NCBI RefSeq assembly: GCF_007754155.1
Contig: NZ_CP037423.1
Span: 7,746,938 to 7,810,937, forward strand
DNA from: Stieleria neptunia
GTDB lineage: Bacteria > Planctomycetota > Planctomycetia > Pirellulales > Pirellulaceae
DNA: 64,000 nt
Direction of reading: 5' to 3'
Both the position numbers and the translations under genes were made by a program. Of this stretch, positions 33,926-41,657 are shown in pieces. Position 1 is the stretch's first letter. Each line of letters opens with the position of its first letter. The notes under the pieces were generated by a model. The model ran no database searches. It was not told the origin of the DNA and saw only the letters and a program-made list of their open reading frames with translations.

Positions 33926-34003
33926 GACAGATCGACTGCAGGCTCGGATTACATCTGTTAAATGTGACCATCTGAGCTGTCCCTTCGTCGATCCGTCTTT
34001 TTG
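33926..34003 (+). ncRNA. Minimal Y-RNA-like hairpin (Y1)
   Basis: Closing helix GATCGAC (33930-33936) with GTCGATC (33987-33993), extended by GAC/GTC past one mismatch. Next come 5' TGCAG and 3' CCCTTC internal-loop strands, then an 8-bp helix GCTCGGAT/ATCTGAGC (33942-33949, 33970-33977) with a 20-base loop. A T-run follows. It lacks a tRNA-like domain but shares the outer helix and the GACTGC.../CTTCGTC signature with the four RNAs downstream. Confidence 0.65.
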
Positions 34004-34084
34004 AAGTTTGATATTGGAAGAGTGAACGGCGAAAGAAGCTGGCCCATCTCCGGGCTCATTCGCGCCCCATTCTTCAAGCGTCCT

Positions 34085-34209
34085 TTGGCGACTGCCGACT
34101 TGGAATCCATCCACCAACGATTGCGTCCGGTGAGTCTGGGGTTCGTTTCAAACGGTCGGTAGGTTCGATTCCTACACGCAAGTGATCTGAGTCAACCCTT
34201 CGTCGCCAA
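34085..34209 (+). ncRNA. Y-RNA-like with colinear tRNA-like insert (Y2)
   Basis: Closing helix TTGGCGAC/GTCGCCAA (34085-34092, 34202-34209); signature GACTGCCG on the 5' side and CTTCGTC on the 3' side; second helix ACTTGGA/TCTGAGT (34098-34104, 34186-34192). Enclosed is a tRNA-like fold in normal order: TTGCGT/ACGCAA (34121, 34176), D-like stem CCGG/CTGG, anticodon-like loop TTTCAAA (reads TCA), T-arm GTAGG TTCGATT CCTAC. No T-run follows. Confidence 0.6.
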
Positions 34210-34215
34210 CCATTC

Positions 34216-34351
34216 ACGACTGACTGCCGAATCGGAGTACATAGGGACTCGAAGGCTGCGGGTTCGACTCCCGCCGACGCTTGCGTCGTAGCTCAACGGA
34301 AGAGCGTCGAGCAAAAAGTCTCTGATTCAAAAACTTCGTCAGTCGTTTTTT
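34216..34351 (+). ncRNA. yrlA: YrlA-type Y RNA, permuted tRNA-like (Y3)
   Basis: Closing helix ACGACTGAC/GTCAGTCGT (34216-34224, 34338-34346) followed by a T-run; second helix GAATCGGAG/CTCTGATTC (34229-34237, 34320-34328). Inside, the order is T-arm (GCGGG TTCGACT CCCGC), acceptor strand CGACGC, a tiny loop, acceptor strand GCGTCG, then D-arm (GCTC AACGGAA GAGC). The acceptor is thus closed and the RNA ends emerge where a tRNA has its anticodon, as described for YrlA RNAs. Confidence 0.85.
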
Positions 34352-34392
34352 ACTAATGCTTGAGAAAGCGAACGATGCGTGTGCAATTCAAT

Positions 34393-34444
34393 TTCTTCGT
34401 AATTACGCCCAAAGGCGTCGGGTAATCACCCGTCGTACGAAGAA
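34393..34444 (+). promoter_or_regulatory. Structured leader upstream of 34490 gene
   Basis: TTCTTCGTA pairs with TACGAAGAA (9 bp) around inner short stems including CGGGT/ACCCG. It lies 45 bases before the next ORF and could be a leader element or a sixth, decayed RNA. The rest of the gap shows nothing else. Confidence 0.35.
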
Positions 34445-34489
34445 CCTTTGCACCTACAGAAAACACTCTCATCAAGCAATGTGAAAACC

Positions 34490-34855
34490 ATGAAAGCTAC
34501 CACCGAAACTCCATCCCAAACGACCGTCGCGGCACGGATCGCAGGAGAAGACATCCACCAAGGAGACTACGTCTCCGTCCTCAACGAAATCGTCGAACTG
34601 CCTTCGTTCTTATGGAGCTGCTCGGCCGCGTCGTTGTCAGCCGAAGATCCGGTACGAATCCGTTACATGCCAAGTGAAGCGGGGCAGCCATTCAAAGTGG
34701 TCGCCGTTTGCTTGCCGTTTGTATATGCCAAACGGCCCAAAGGCAGCATCATCACTTTCGACACACGACAGCACCAACTTGTCCGGCTCGACCGGGAAAA
34801 CGGCCGTGCGGTGTGGAAACGGATGAAGAAGGTTTTGAAGAACAAGCAGAAATAG
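34490..34855 (+). CDS. Hypothetical protein between Y RNAs
   Basis: A 121-residue protein (MKATTETPSQTTVAARIAGEDIHQGDYVSVLNE...). The first half resembles a small beta-rich fold with a GDYV turn; the C-terminus is strongly basic (WKRMKKVLKNKQK), compatible with RNA binding. It is placed between Y3 and Y4 in the same orientation. Family unknown; an ATG at 34448 is possible but less supported. Confidence 0.68.
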   Translation: MKATTETPSQTTVAARIAGEDIHQGDYVSVLNEIVELPSFLWSCSAASLSAEDPVRIRYMPSEAGQPFKVVAVCLPFVYAKRPKGSIITFDTRQHQLVRLDRENGRAVWKRMKKVLKNKQK

Positions 34856-34865
34856 CAATCGCACA

Positions 34866-35021
34866 CGATCGACTGCCGACTCGGAGTCCATGCTTCAGGA
34901 GCCGGAGGCCGTGGGTTCGACTCCCACCGGCGCAACTGCAATCCGCGAGAACGCAGCGCCGTAGCTCAGTGGTAGAGCGCCGTAAAACCTCTGATTCACA
35001 TCTTCGTCGATCGCGTTTTTT
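34866..35021 (+). ncRNA. yrlA: YrlA-type Y RNA, permuted tRNA-like (Y4)
   Basis: Closing helix CGATCGAC/GTCGATCG (34866-34873, 35006-35013), GACTGCCG and CTTCGTC signature, T-run at 35016-35021. Second helix TCGGAG/CTCTGA (34881-34886, 34989-34994). T-arm GTGGG TTCGACT CCCAC, acceptor CGGCGC (34928-34933), 22-base linker, acceptor GCGCCG (34956-34961), D-arm GCTC AGTGGTA GAGC. Read as a normal tRNA the halves are in swapped order. Confidence 0.87.
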
Positions 35022-35035
35022 GCATCATAACCAAA

Positions 35036-35092
35036 GTGGGATAGGCATCCTGCCTGTCGTCCCGTAATTGACAAGCTGGAAGCTTATCCCAC
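35036..35092. repeat. Dispersed repeat inverted pair
   Basis: GTGGGATAGGCATCCTGCC... and its near complement (GACAAGCTGGAAGCTTATCC...) between Y4 and Y5. Confidence 0.75.
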
Positions 35093-35168
35093 GGCAACAA
35101 TCCAAAACCACTGTATGCCGAAACGGCCCCTCAAATATGAGGCGTTTCCATGCGGTGGCAAGCCACCC

Positions 35169-35312
35169 GGCCCGACTGCCGGAGTGGAGTACATGAGTGT
35201 TCGATTCCCTCCGTCCCCACTTTCCATCGACTCGGCATATCCCAGTCGATGAACACTCGGGGACGCGGCTCAATCGGGAGCCAACTCTGCACCAAACTTC
35301 GTCGGGTCTTTT
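35169..35312 (+). ncRNA. yrlA: YrlA-type Y RNA, permuted tRNA-like (Y5)
   Basis: Closing helix GGCCCGAC/GTCGGGTC (35169-35176, 35301-35308), GACTGCCG and CTTCGTC signature, short T-run. Second helix GTGGAGT/ACTCTGC. T-arm GAGTG TTCGATT CCCTC, acceptor CGTCCCC (35212-35218), an extra hairpin CATCGACT/AGTCGATG (35225-35251), acceptor GGGGACG (35259-35265), D-arm GGCTC AATCGG GAGCC. It ends 80 bases before the rsr start. Confidence 0.87.
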
Positions 35313-35392
35313 CATTTCGTCGTAATGCAGGCTATCCGCTTGTCGCGACTGCCATAGCAGGCGAACAGCCTGCGCAACTCAGGAGATCACCC

Positions 35393-37051
35393 ATGGCCAA
35401 CAAGTCTCTTTTCCAGAGCATCACGAGCGTTCTGCCTCGAGCGACCGCGGTCAACGAAGCCGGTGGTCCCGCGTACAAGTTACCGGCAAAGCATGCGCTG
35501 GCTCAGCTGGCCGCGACGGGTACTTTCGGCAACGTCTACTACGCGTCTGCGCAGAGCCAGCTGGATCAAATGCGAACGCTGATCGACGAAGTCGACGACA
35601 ATGAATTCCTGGCAAAGCTGGCGGTTTACTCGCGAGAGCGAGCATACATGAAGGACATGCCGGCGGCGCTGCTGGTCACGCTGTCGACGCGCGACACGGC
35701 GTTGATGCACAAGGTCTTTGACCGAGTGGCTGACAACGGGCGTGTTCTGCGTACGCTGTTCCAGATGGTTCGATCGGGACAGTTCGGTCGCAAGGGGTTG
35801 TCGTCTTCGCTGCAGCGAGCGTTTCAGCGCTGGCTGAACGAGGCGTCGCCGGGCAAGTTGCTGTCAAGCTCGATCGGTAACGATCCGAGCCTGCGTGACG
35901 TGCTGCGAATGGCACGCCCGAAGCCGAAGGATGACGCTCGACGAGCGATGTTCGGATGGCTGACAGAAAAGGACGTCGAGAAGTGGGCTCCGGCGACGGA
36001 AGCCGACTTGCCGGCGGCGGTTCAGGCACTGAAGGCGTTCCGTGCGGCGGAGACCGAAGAGGCTCAGGCGTTGATCGCGGGTGATCTGCGAGTTCGTTGG
36101 GATTTGCTGGCGGATGCGGCCAAGGGTCCGATCGTCTGGAAGGCAATCGCTCGCCAGATGGGACCGCAGGCACTGCGGATGAACCTGAACACGTTGCTGC
36201 GTCACGAAGTCTTCAAGAAGCCAGGGCTGCTGCGGTTCGGCGGCACGGACAACGCGATGATCGACTATGTGGCCGGCCAATTGGCTGACGCAGACGCGAT
36301 CCGTCGTTCGCGCCAGTTCCCGTACCAGTTCCTGGCGGCCTACTTGAACGCTTCGGACGAAGTGCCGAAGAAGGTCAAGACGGCGCTGCACGACGCGGCG
36401 GAGATCGCTTGTGGTAACATCCCGCAGCTACCGGCACCGGTGATCATCGGTTTGGACACTTCTGGATCGATGGGATGTCCGGCAACGGGCTACCGTGGTC
36501 GCGGAGGAACGACGAAGATGCGTTGCGTCGATGTTGCGGCATTGTTCGCCGCTGCGATCCTGCGTCGCAACCCGGACAGCGTCGTGATTCCGTTCGATAC
36601 CCGGACCTATCAGGCCAAGATCGATCCAAGCGATTCGATTCTAAGTCTGTCGGCACGGTTGTCGAAGTACGGAGGCGGCGGAACGGATTGTTCGTTGCCA
36701 TTGGTTGAAGCCAACAAGCGTTACGCAAAGCGTGCGTTTGCTGGAATCGTGCTGGTCAGCGACAACCAGAGCTGGATCAACTCGGGACGTGCGTACGGCT
36801 ACGGCCGAGGCGGTTCGACGGGCGTGATGACGGAGTGGGAGAAGTTCAAGAAGGCGCAGCGGAAGAACGGTATCGCCGATCCAAAGCTGGTCTGCATCGA
36901 CATCGCCCCCTACGGCAACACGCAAGCCCCCGACTGCCAGGACATCCTGAACGTCGGAGGCTTCAGCGACGCCGTCTTCCACGTCGTCGCATCCTTCCTA
37001 GAAAACGACGCATCCCGCTTCGTCCACGAAGTGGAATCCGTCGAGCTGTAA
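35393..37051 (+). CDS. rsr: Ro60 orthologue Rsr (TROVE and vWA domains)
   Basis: A 552-residue RNA-binding protein. The TROVE domain (residues about 15-360) is a HEAT-like ring that binds Y RNA on its outside and ends of misfolded RNAs in its hole; visible blocks are [40 protein letters not shown] and [14 protein letters not shown] [12 protein letters not shown]. The vWA domain follows ([18 protein letters not shown] with the DxSxS metal site; [26 protein letters not shown]). An AGGAGATC ribosome site precedes ATG 35393. Five Y-RNA-like genes directly upstream fit its known partner. In other bacteria Rsr with Y RNA works with nucleases in structured-RNA decay and rRNA processing. Confidence 0.96.
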   Translation: MANKSLFQSITSVLPRATAVNEAGGPAYKLPAKHALAQLAATGTFGNVYYASAQSQLDQMRTLIDEVDDNEFLAKLAVYSRERAYMKDMPAALLVTLSTRDTALMHKVFDRVADNGRVLRTLFQMVRSGQFGRKGLSSSLQRAFQRWLNEASPGKLLSSSIGNDPSLRDVLRMARPKPKDDARRAMFGWLTEKDVEKWAPATEADLPAAVQALKAFRAAETEEAQALIAGDLRVRWDLLADAAKGPIVWKAIARQMGPQALRMNLNTLLRHEVFKKPGLLRFGGTDNAMIDYVAGQLADADAIRRSRQFPYQFLAAYLNASDEVPKKVKTALHDAAEIACGNIPQLPAPVIIGLDTSGSMGCPATGYRGRGGTTKMRCVDVAALFAAAILRRNPDSVVIPFDTRTYQAKIDPSDSILSLSARLSKYGGGGTDCSLPLVEANKRYAKRAFAGIVLVSDNQSWINSGRAYGYGRGGSTGVMTEWEKFKKAQRKNGIADPKLVCIDIAPYGNTQAPDCQDILNVGGFSDAVFHVVASFLENDASRFVHEVESVEL

Positions 37052-37114
37052 CGTGGGGCAAGCATCCTGCTTGCCGTGACACGCAAGCTAGAAGCTTACG
37101 CCACTTACGAAGCG

Positions 37115-37148
37115 CCCGCGGAGGCAAGATCCCTCGCGGGCGTTTTCG
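37115..37148 (+). terminator. Rho-independent terminator after rsr
   Basis: CGCCCGCG/CGCGGGCG (37115-37122, 37137-37144) followed by TTTT. A diverged dispersed repeat pair lies just before it (37055-37107). The remaining gap to 37351 holds no gene. Confidence 0.85.
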
Positions 37149-37351
37149 TTCGTACTTAACGTTGCGGATGGCCAATCTGTCGGCCATCACTGCGGCTACC
37201 ATGCTTGCCATCGCGCTTCTACGGGGTAAGATGGCAAAGTAAAGACGCAATGTCTGTAGTCCCTCGCGGCAAAACGGTTGGCTGCGGTTGTGATTGACGG
37301 ACTAGTGAATTTACTTTTAATCCACCTTGTTGAATTCGATGGGATAGTGAG

Positions 37352-38233
37352 ATGCGGATGGCAACGCTAACAGCTCTGTGGATGATTGTCTCGGGAGCAA
37401 TCGCTACCGGGGAAGACTATGAAACGCTCAAGCAGTTCTATCGCTACCGCGCGGGCACATTCGAGTTTGAGGTGGGAACAGATGGCCAGGGAACGCTGAA
37501 AATGCAAGGTCCAGTGTTCACATGGACGGGGCTTGACTATCAGGAATTCCGCGACACGGCGGCCCCCAATTCCGGAGACGTTTTCGTTTGGACCTTAAAC
37601 GGCCGCGCTGTTGTCGTCGGCGGCGTCTTGTCGCAACCCATCGGGGCGGGCCGCGAAGTGTACCACGAGTTCCAGGCACTCATTGACACGCCCCCAATGC
37701 CGATTCGAAGTCCAACGAAATGGGGAGAGTTATGGTCGCCGGTCGGGGTCAAACTAAGGTCGATCCCGCAGGTGCCTGTCCCAGCAAGAGGTTCCGATCG
37801 TGCTGCCCGTCGGCAACGCGGCGTTCAAATGCGGGGCCTCGCACGGCAATTTACCGCCGAAACAAGATCAGCGACGACGGGCAAGATTCAGTCTCTAAAG
37901 CTGCAACCGAACGCTGTGTTTCGGCTAGATGCATCAGCGCTGCAAAACGCAAATTCATCCGTTCTTGATGGATGCCTATTCATTTTTACGAACCAGTTGG
38001 GGACCGATCCAGAACTGACGTTGCTGATCGAATGCCACAAGACTGAGGACGGACTGATTTGGAAGTACGCTCCGGGGTCACTGGCATTTCAAGAGCTATG
38101 GCTGAAGCACAAAGGGAAATCGGTCTGGCATTTGCCTAACTATTTGGAACATCCTGGTGAAGGCAATTTTGTTTCAAGTCTGTCTCACGCCAACGTGAGC
38201 ATGCGCGAGATCAAGCAGGAAATGCAGCCATAG
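37352..38233 (+). CDS. Secreted hypothetical protein
   Basis: A 293-residue protein with a short signal peptide (MRMATLTALWMIVSGAIATGE). The mature part begins YETLKQFYRYRAGTFEFEVG and looks beta-rich. It has the general style of planctomycete exported proteins of unknown role. A central basic stretch (ARGSDRAARRQRGVQMRGLARQ) is odd for a secreted protein and could reflect a local frameshift pair. It is monocistronic and probably unrelated to the Rsr cassette. Confidence 0.6.
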   Translation: MRMATLTALWMIVSGAIATGEDYETLKQFYRYRAGTFEFEVGTDGQGTLKMQGPVFTWTGLDYQEFRDTAAPNSGDVFVWTLNGRAVVVGGVLSQPIGAGREVYHEFQALIDTPPMPIRSPTKWGELWSPVGVKLRSIPQVPVPARGSDRAARRQRGVQMRGLARQFTAETRSATTGKIQSLKLQPNAVFRLDASALQNANSSVLDGCLFIFTNQLGTDPELTLLIECHKTEDGLIWKYAPGSLAFQELWLKHKGKSVWHLPNYLEHPGEGNFVSSLSHANVSMREIKQEMQP

Positions 38234-38844
38234 TACTGGGAATCGCAGTTGTCGCTCTCCCTACTCGGCTTGGCTCCTTTTCACAAGCAGCAGGACACCG
38301 AACGCCGTTTGGAATACTCCTTCGATATCTCGGTTGCATCGTCTTCACGGAGGTGGACCTGATTGTGAAGTGCGTCGGTGCTTTGTTCGAGCTGTAAAGC
38401 GGCCGAGAGATTCGTTCCGGACACGAACAATCGCCGACATCTCGACCACCAATTTCAAAAGGGACCAAAAGCGCCCATCGGTGGTCCCTTTTGAAGCGCC
38501 CCGTGACACGGGCAGCTTTTGGTCAACCTTCCCGCGTCCGCGCAAACCCACCGGGATTTCAGCGAAATACGTGTGACACGATGCGCTGGGGGCGCTCCGG
38601 CGTTGGCCGCCGGAGCGTGCTGGCGGTGTGACCAACGCCCGCATTGGTCTCCAGCACCGAACACATTTGGCGACACCCGCAACTGCTGGCGCGTGGTCCA
38701 ACCGAAGCGGTCATCGAATGTTTGAAACTGGATTTGGAGTCTGATGGGGTACGAAGTTGCGGTCTCCACTCCCTGGACTGCCTACTTTATACTGGCTCCC
38801 TTCTCCCCCTTGGATGAAAGCGAGTCGTGCTCACTTTCATCCAA
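38234..38844. other. Non-coding region with inverted repeats
   Basis: About 610 bases without a supported gene. It holds TTCAAAAGGGACCA/TGGTCCCTTTTGAA (14-bp arms, about 38452-38494), GCTCCGGCG/CGCCGGAGC near 38597, and the left subterminal hairpin of the DUF559 unit (from about 38803). Confidence 0.6.
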
Positions 38845-39308
38845 GGGGGAGAAGGGCTGGGGATGAGGGGGCGAGCTGACGGCACCAACGAATCTTAGGG
38901 GCATCATGAACCGAAGGACTCGGCGAGACACAGAGGCGATTTCATTTGCCCGCGATCAACGGGCTCGCGCGAACGAGTTTGCTCAGGATGTTTGGCAGAT
39001 GCTGCGCAATCGCCGTTGTCGAAATCAGAAGTTTCGGCGCGAATACCCAATTGCACCGTACACTGTTGACTTCTGTTGTGTGGACTTGAAGTTGATCGTT
39101 GAGGTCGATGGAAAGCAACTTCAGACGGATGAGGGCCGTCAGTATGATCAGCGCCGCGACCAGTACTTGGCCGAGCAAGGGTACCAAGTCGTGCGGATCC
39201 CGGGTTACGAGGCCTTGCGTAATCCAGCTGCGGTGCGGCACCAGATCGAACATGCAATTGATGCACTTCTGTAGTACATTGCCCCCTCATCCCCAGCCCT
39301 TCTCCCCC
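38845..39308. mobile_element. DUF559 unit flanked by 28-bp inverted repeats
   Basis: GGGGGAGAAGGGCTGGGGAT... at 38845-38872 is the exact complement of 39281-39308. Each arm is extended outwards by its own hairpin (TTCTCCCCC...GGGGGAGAA). The unit holds only the DUF559 gene, so it resembles a REP-associated or non-autonomous mobile cassette. Confidence 0.75.
38906..39274 (+). CDS. DUF559 (Vsr-like) endonuclease-domain protein
   Basis: A 122-residue protein of the DUF559 family, related to the very-short-patch repair endonuclease fold. Visible motifs are FRREYPIAPYTVDFCCVDLKLIVEVDG (the D...EVDG catalytic core) and a final QGYQVVRIPGYEALRN. The preceding RARANEFAQDVWQMLRNRR helix is typical. 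Substrate unknown. It is the only gene inside the repeat-flanked unit. Confidence 0.9.
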   Translation: MNRRTRRDTEAISFARDQRARANEFAQDVWQMLRNRRCRNQKFRREYPIAPYTVDFCCVDLKLIVEVDGKQLQTDEGRQYDQRRDQYLAEQGYQVVRIPGYEALRNPAAVRHQIEHAIDALL

Positions 39309-39640
39309 ACAACGAGAGCGAGCACCACTCGCTCTCGCCGTGGGGGAGAAGGGAGCCAGAATGAATGAGTGCGACCGCACCGAAGAGAGGAAACGCGAGT
39401 CCTTCGTGCGGGAGGTTGCATCAACTTCCGCGTCGAAGCGAAATTGCTTCAATGCATGCTTCTCGACATTTCGGACGAATTTTGAGAAAACGTGCAGCGA
39501 AGGAGCCAAGCGACAAAGGCCCAGGTTTCACCAAGATTGCGAAGTTGGCGACGAGTTTTCTGGAATAGCCAGTCCCGCTGAATGAGCATCACCCATGCGA
39601 ACGTTACCGTTCCAACTTGCTGCCCTGACGTGGCCGTTCC
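39309..39640. other. Non-coding stretch
   Basis: About 330 bases starting with the right subterminal hairpin of the DUF559 unit. Short ORFs are present (for example from 39365) but none is convincing. Confidence 0.45.
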
Positions 39641-40639
39641 CTAATCGCCGCCTTTGGCGAGGAATCGGTTTGAAATCGTTTTGAACGAAATTCGATCGTC
39701 GCCTGAACCGTGTACCCAGACCAGCCCCTCGCGTTCGGTATTCGGATTCAGCGTGCTCTTGCCTTCGGCGATCGCAAGGATCTCGTCGATCGTTTCTGGC
39801 ACGGCAATCATTCCGAGCGGAGGAACGATGGGCAACCCAAGCTGTTCACTGACGGCTTCCATTGCCGATTTCTCCAAGAACGCCGAAGCGTCAATGTCAT
39901 AGACGTTGAACACGAACACGGCCGGCTCCTTCAATCCATACCGATTCTTTTGGATTCCCGGACCGACCAATTCGCCCTGCACGGCCAGCGACCGTCCCAG
40001 GGCTGTCATTCGTTCGTGAAGCGAGAACGCATGAGCGACCCGCCAATGGCTGTTCGACTGGTCCTCCGCCAACTGCCAATTGCGTCCGCAAACACCAAAC
40101 TCGCCGTCTTTTACGAAGGCCGTGAATGAAGTGCCGTCAATCTTCTCCGACACATAAAACTCCTTGCCACGGTAGGTTACGAAATCGCTGGCTAGGTTCT
40201 GAATTCGTTCCTCATCCGTTTTCGCAATGAACGCAGGAAACGCTCCCACAACCTCGCCGCCCAGGCAAGCGGGAATGGGCGCTTCGTACTTCACGATGCC
40301 CAACTCGTCCGTCACGTCTTCGCCGACCTGGAACGATCGCCCCAACACGGATGGATTCAGCAACAGCCCCTGCGAAATCTGGCCGCGCAGCTTCACCGTT
40401 CGCAGTCGAAAGCCCTCGCGGTCGTCCATGGTTTTCAGCGACGACTTGCGCAAGAACTCAAATTCGTCTCGCACCGGCAAGAACGAATCGATTTCGCAGT
40501 AGATCACCGCATCTCCGACCGAGAATTCTCCTTTCTTCGTGACACATTTCCAGCCATCGACAACCGCCAACTCAATCATGTCGGCCCCGTCAATCGGCCG
40601 CGTTTCGTTGACAGTCCGGATGGTTGCGAGTTTTCTCAT
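39641..40639 (-). CDS. RNA ligase, DRB0094 (Rnl5) family
   Basis: A 332-residue ATP-dependent RNA ligase. The N-terminal 160 residues form an OB-like domain (MRKLATIRTVNETRPIDGADMIELAVVDGW). The nucleotidyltransferase domain has the adenylation lysine in KIDGTSFTAFV (motif I), CGRNWQL (motif Ia/III area), LAVQGELVGPG (motif IIIa/IV) and REGLVWV (motif IV) before SFKTISNRFL (motif V). The Deinococcus relative seals 3'-OH/5'-PO4 nicks in duplexes with an RNA strand. Close to rsr, as RNA-repair genes often are in bacteria. Confidence 0.92.
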   Translation of the reverse strand: MRKLATIRTVNETRPIDGADMIELAVVDGWKCVTKKGEFSVGDAVIYCEIDSFLPVRDEFEFLRKSSLKTMDDREGFRLRTVKLRGQISQGLLLNPSVLGRSFQVGEDVTDELGIVKYEAPIPACLGGEVVGAFPAFIAKTDEERIQNLASDFVTYRGKEFYVSEKIDGTSFTAFVKDGEFGVCGRNWQLAEDQSNSHWRVAHAFSLHERMTALGRSLAVQGELVGPGIQKNRYGLKEPAVFVFNVYDIDASAFLEKSAMEAVSEQLGLPIVPPLGMIAVPETIDEILAIAEGKSTLNPNTEREGLVWVHGSGDDRISFKTISNRFLAKGGD

Positions 40640-40870
40640 TGCGATTTGTCCGAGTTTTCCTGGCGTTCTCTTGAACGATATTGCTGAGTAAGACTTCGGG
40701 AAAGCTCTTTAGGTTCGCTCGATCGATATTGCACTTGCCCTGCACCAATCCGAGTGAGCGACGTGGACGGTGAATGGTGAGTCAGACGTGTGCTGCGCTA
40801 GATCCACCGCGTGAGTGTATGCTGTGGCGGCGCGACGCTTCGCTTCCGCACCTTTTTTCGCGACTCGATC

Positions 40871-41443
40871 ATGTCGAGAGGGTTAATCGCAGTGTCATTT
40901 ACGAGACCGTCAAAACCATCGGTTGCGAGAGCCTACTGGGTGGTCGAATCGAAGTTCCTCGCCGGTGCGTATCCGGGCGCGGCCGATCCGGCGGCGCATC
41001 GTCACCGAGTGGAACAGCTCTGGAAGCTTGGGATACGCACCTTTATCAACCTAGTCGAAGAAGCCGAAACGAATAATTACGGCCAGCCGTTCCTCCGGTA
41101 CGACGGCCTGCTCCGTGAGCTTGCGTCTGCTGCCGGAGAGTTTGTAACGCACCTGCGTTTTCCGATCGAAGATTTAGGCGTGCCCTCGGCGGACCGAATG
41201 ACGTGCATTTTGGACGCCGTCGATCTTTCGCTTGCAGCGGACCGGCCGGTCTTCATTCATTGTTTCGGCGGAGTCGGCAGGACCGGCATCTCAGTTTGCT
41301 GTTGGCTCATCCGACACGGACACGTCGAACCGAACCAAGCAATCGAAATGCTCAAGACCCTCCGTGAAGCCGACGAAACAACCTGTCATCGACCGGCACC
41401 GGAAAACAGCCGCCAGTGCCAATTCGTCGAAAGCTGGCGCTGA
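40871..41443 (+). CDS. Dual-specificity-type protein phosphatase
   Basis: A 190-residue cysteine phosphatase. The P-loop is HCFGGVGRTGISV (CxxGxGRT). Upstream lie the substrate-side block GIRTFINLVEEAE and FPIEDLGVPSADRM, whose Asp is a candidate general acid. The ending RPAPENSRQCQFVESWR matches the 'PET.EQ..FV..W' C-terminal motif of this family. Start at 40871 (MSRGLIAVS) is preferred over 40811. It may act on protein, or on RNA 5' ends as some relatives do; the latter would suit the adjacent ligase but is only a guess. Confidence 0.85.
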   Translation: MSRGLIAVSFTRPSKPSVARAYWVVESKFLAGAYPGAADPAAHRHRVEQLWKLGIRTFINLVEEAETNNYGQPFLRYDGLLRELASAAGEFVTHLRFPIEDLGVPSADRMTCILDAVDLSLAADRPVFIHCFGGVGRTGISVCCWLIRHGHVEPNQAIEMLKTLREADETTCHRPAPENSRQCQFVESWR

Positions 41444-41578
41444 GTTTGGCGTCAAAAAGCTCGATAGCACGACATCGACACGGGAAATCGCGGCGTCTTC
41501 AGGGCCTGACATGAACGTGATTTTCCAGGCAGGCCCGAAATTGGGTAGCAGACGAAAATGCGCTTTCCTCAACCGTCT

Positions 41579-41657
41579 CGGACAACGCGACGGTCGACCA
41601 TGTGGCCGACCAATTGGCAGACGCAGACGCGATCCACCGTTCTCGCCAGTTCCCGTA
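41579..41657 (+). pseudogene. Fragment of a second rsr copy
   Basis: About 79 bases align with rsr 36243-36321 (for example TGACGCAGACGCGATCC near the end, and CGGACAACGCGA at the start) with roughly 10 differences. The frame reads [25 protein letters not shown], versus [25 protein letters not shown] in Rsr, then a stop. It is a remnant of a diverged paralogue. The stretch to 42014 shows one uncertain ORF ending at 41869. Confidence 0.85.

Noticed and set aside
34216..35312. Bacterial circularly permuted tRNA genes producing real tRNAs
   Set aside because: The ends fall in long covarying helices shared with a neighbour lacking any tRNA fold, and rsr is directly downstream; YrlA-type Y RNA explains this better.
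38684..38780. Decayed tRNA or Y-RNA (GACTGCC near 38772, T-arm-like word)
   Set aside because: No consistent acceptor or closing helix could be formed.
39365..39568. Small ORF after the DUF559 unit
   Set aside because: No ribosome site, motif or context; overlaps the repeat end.
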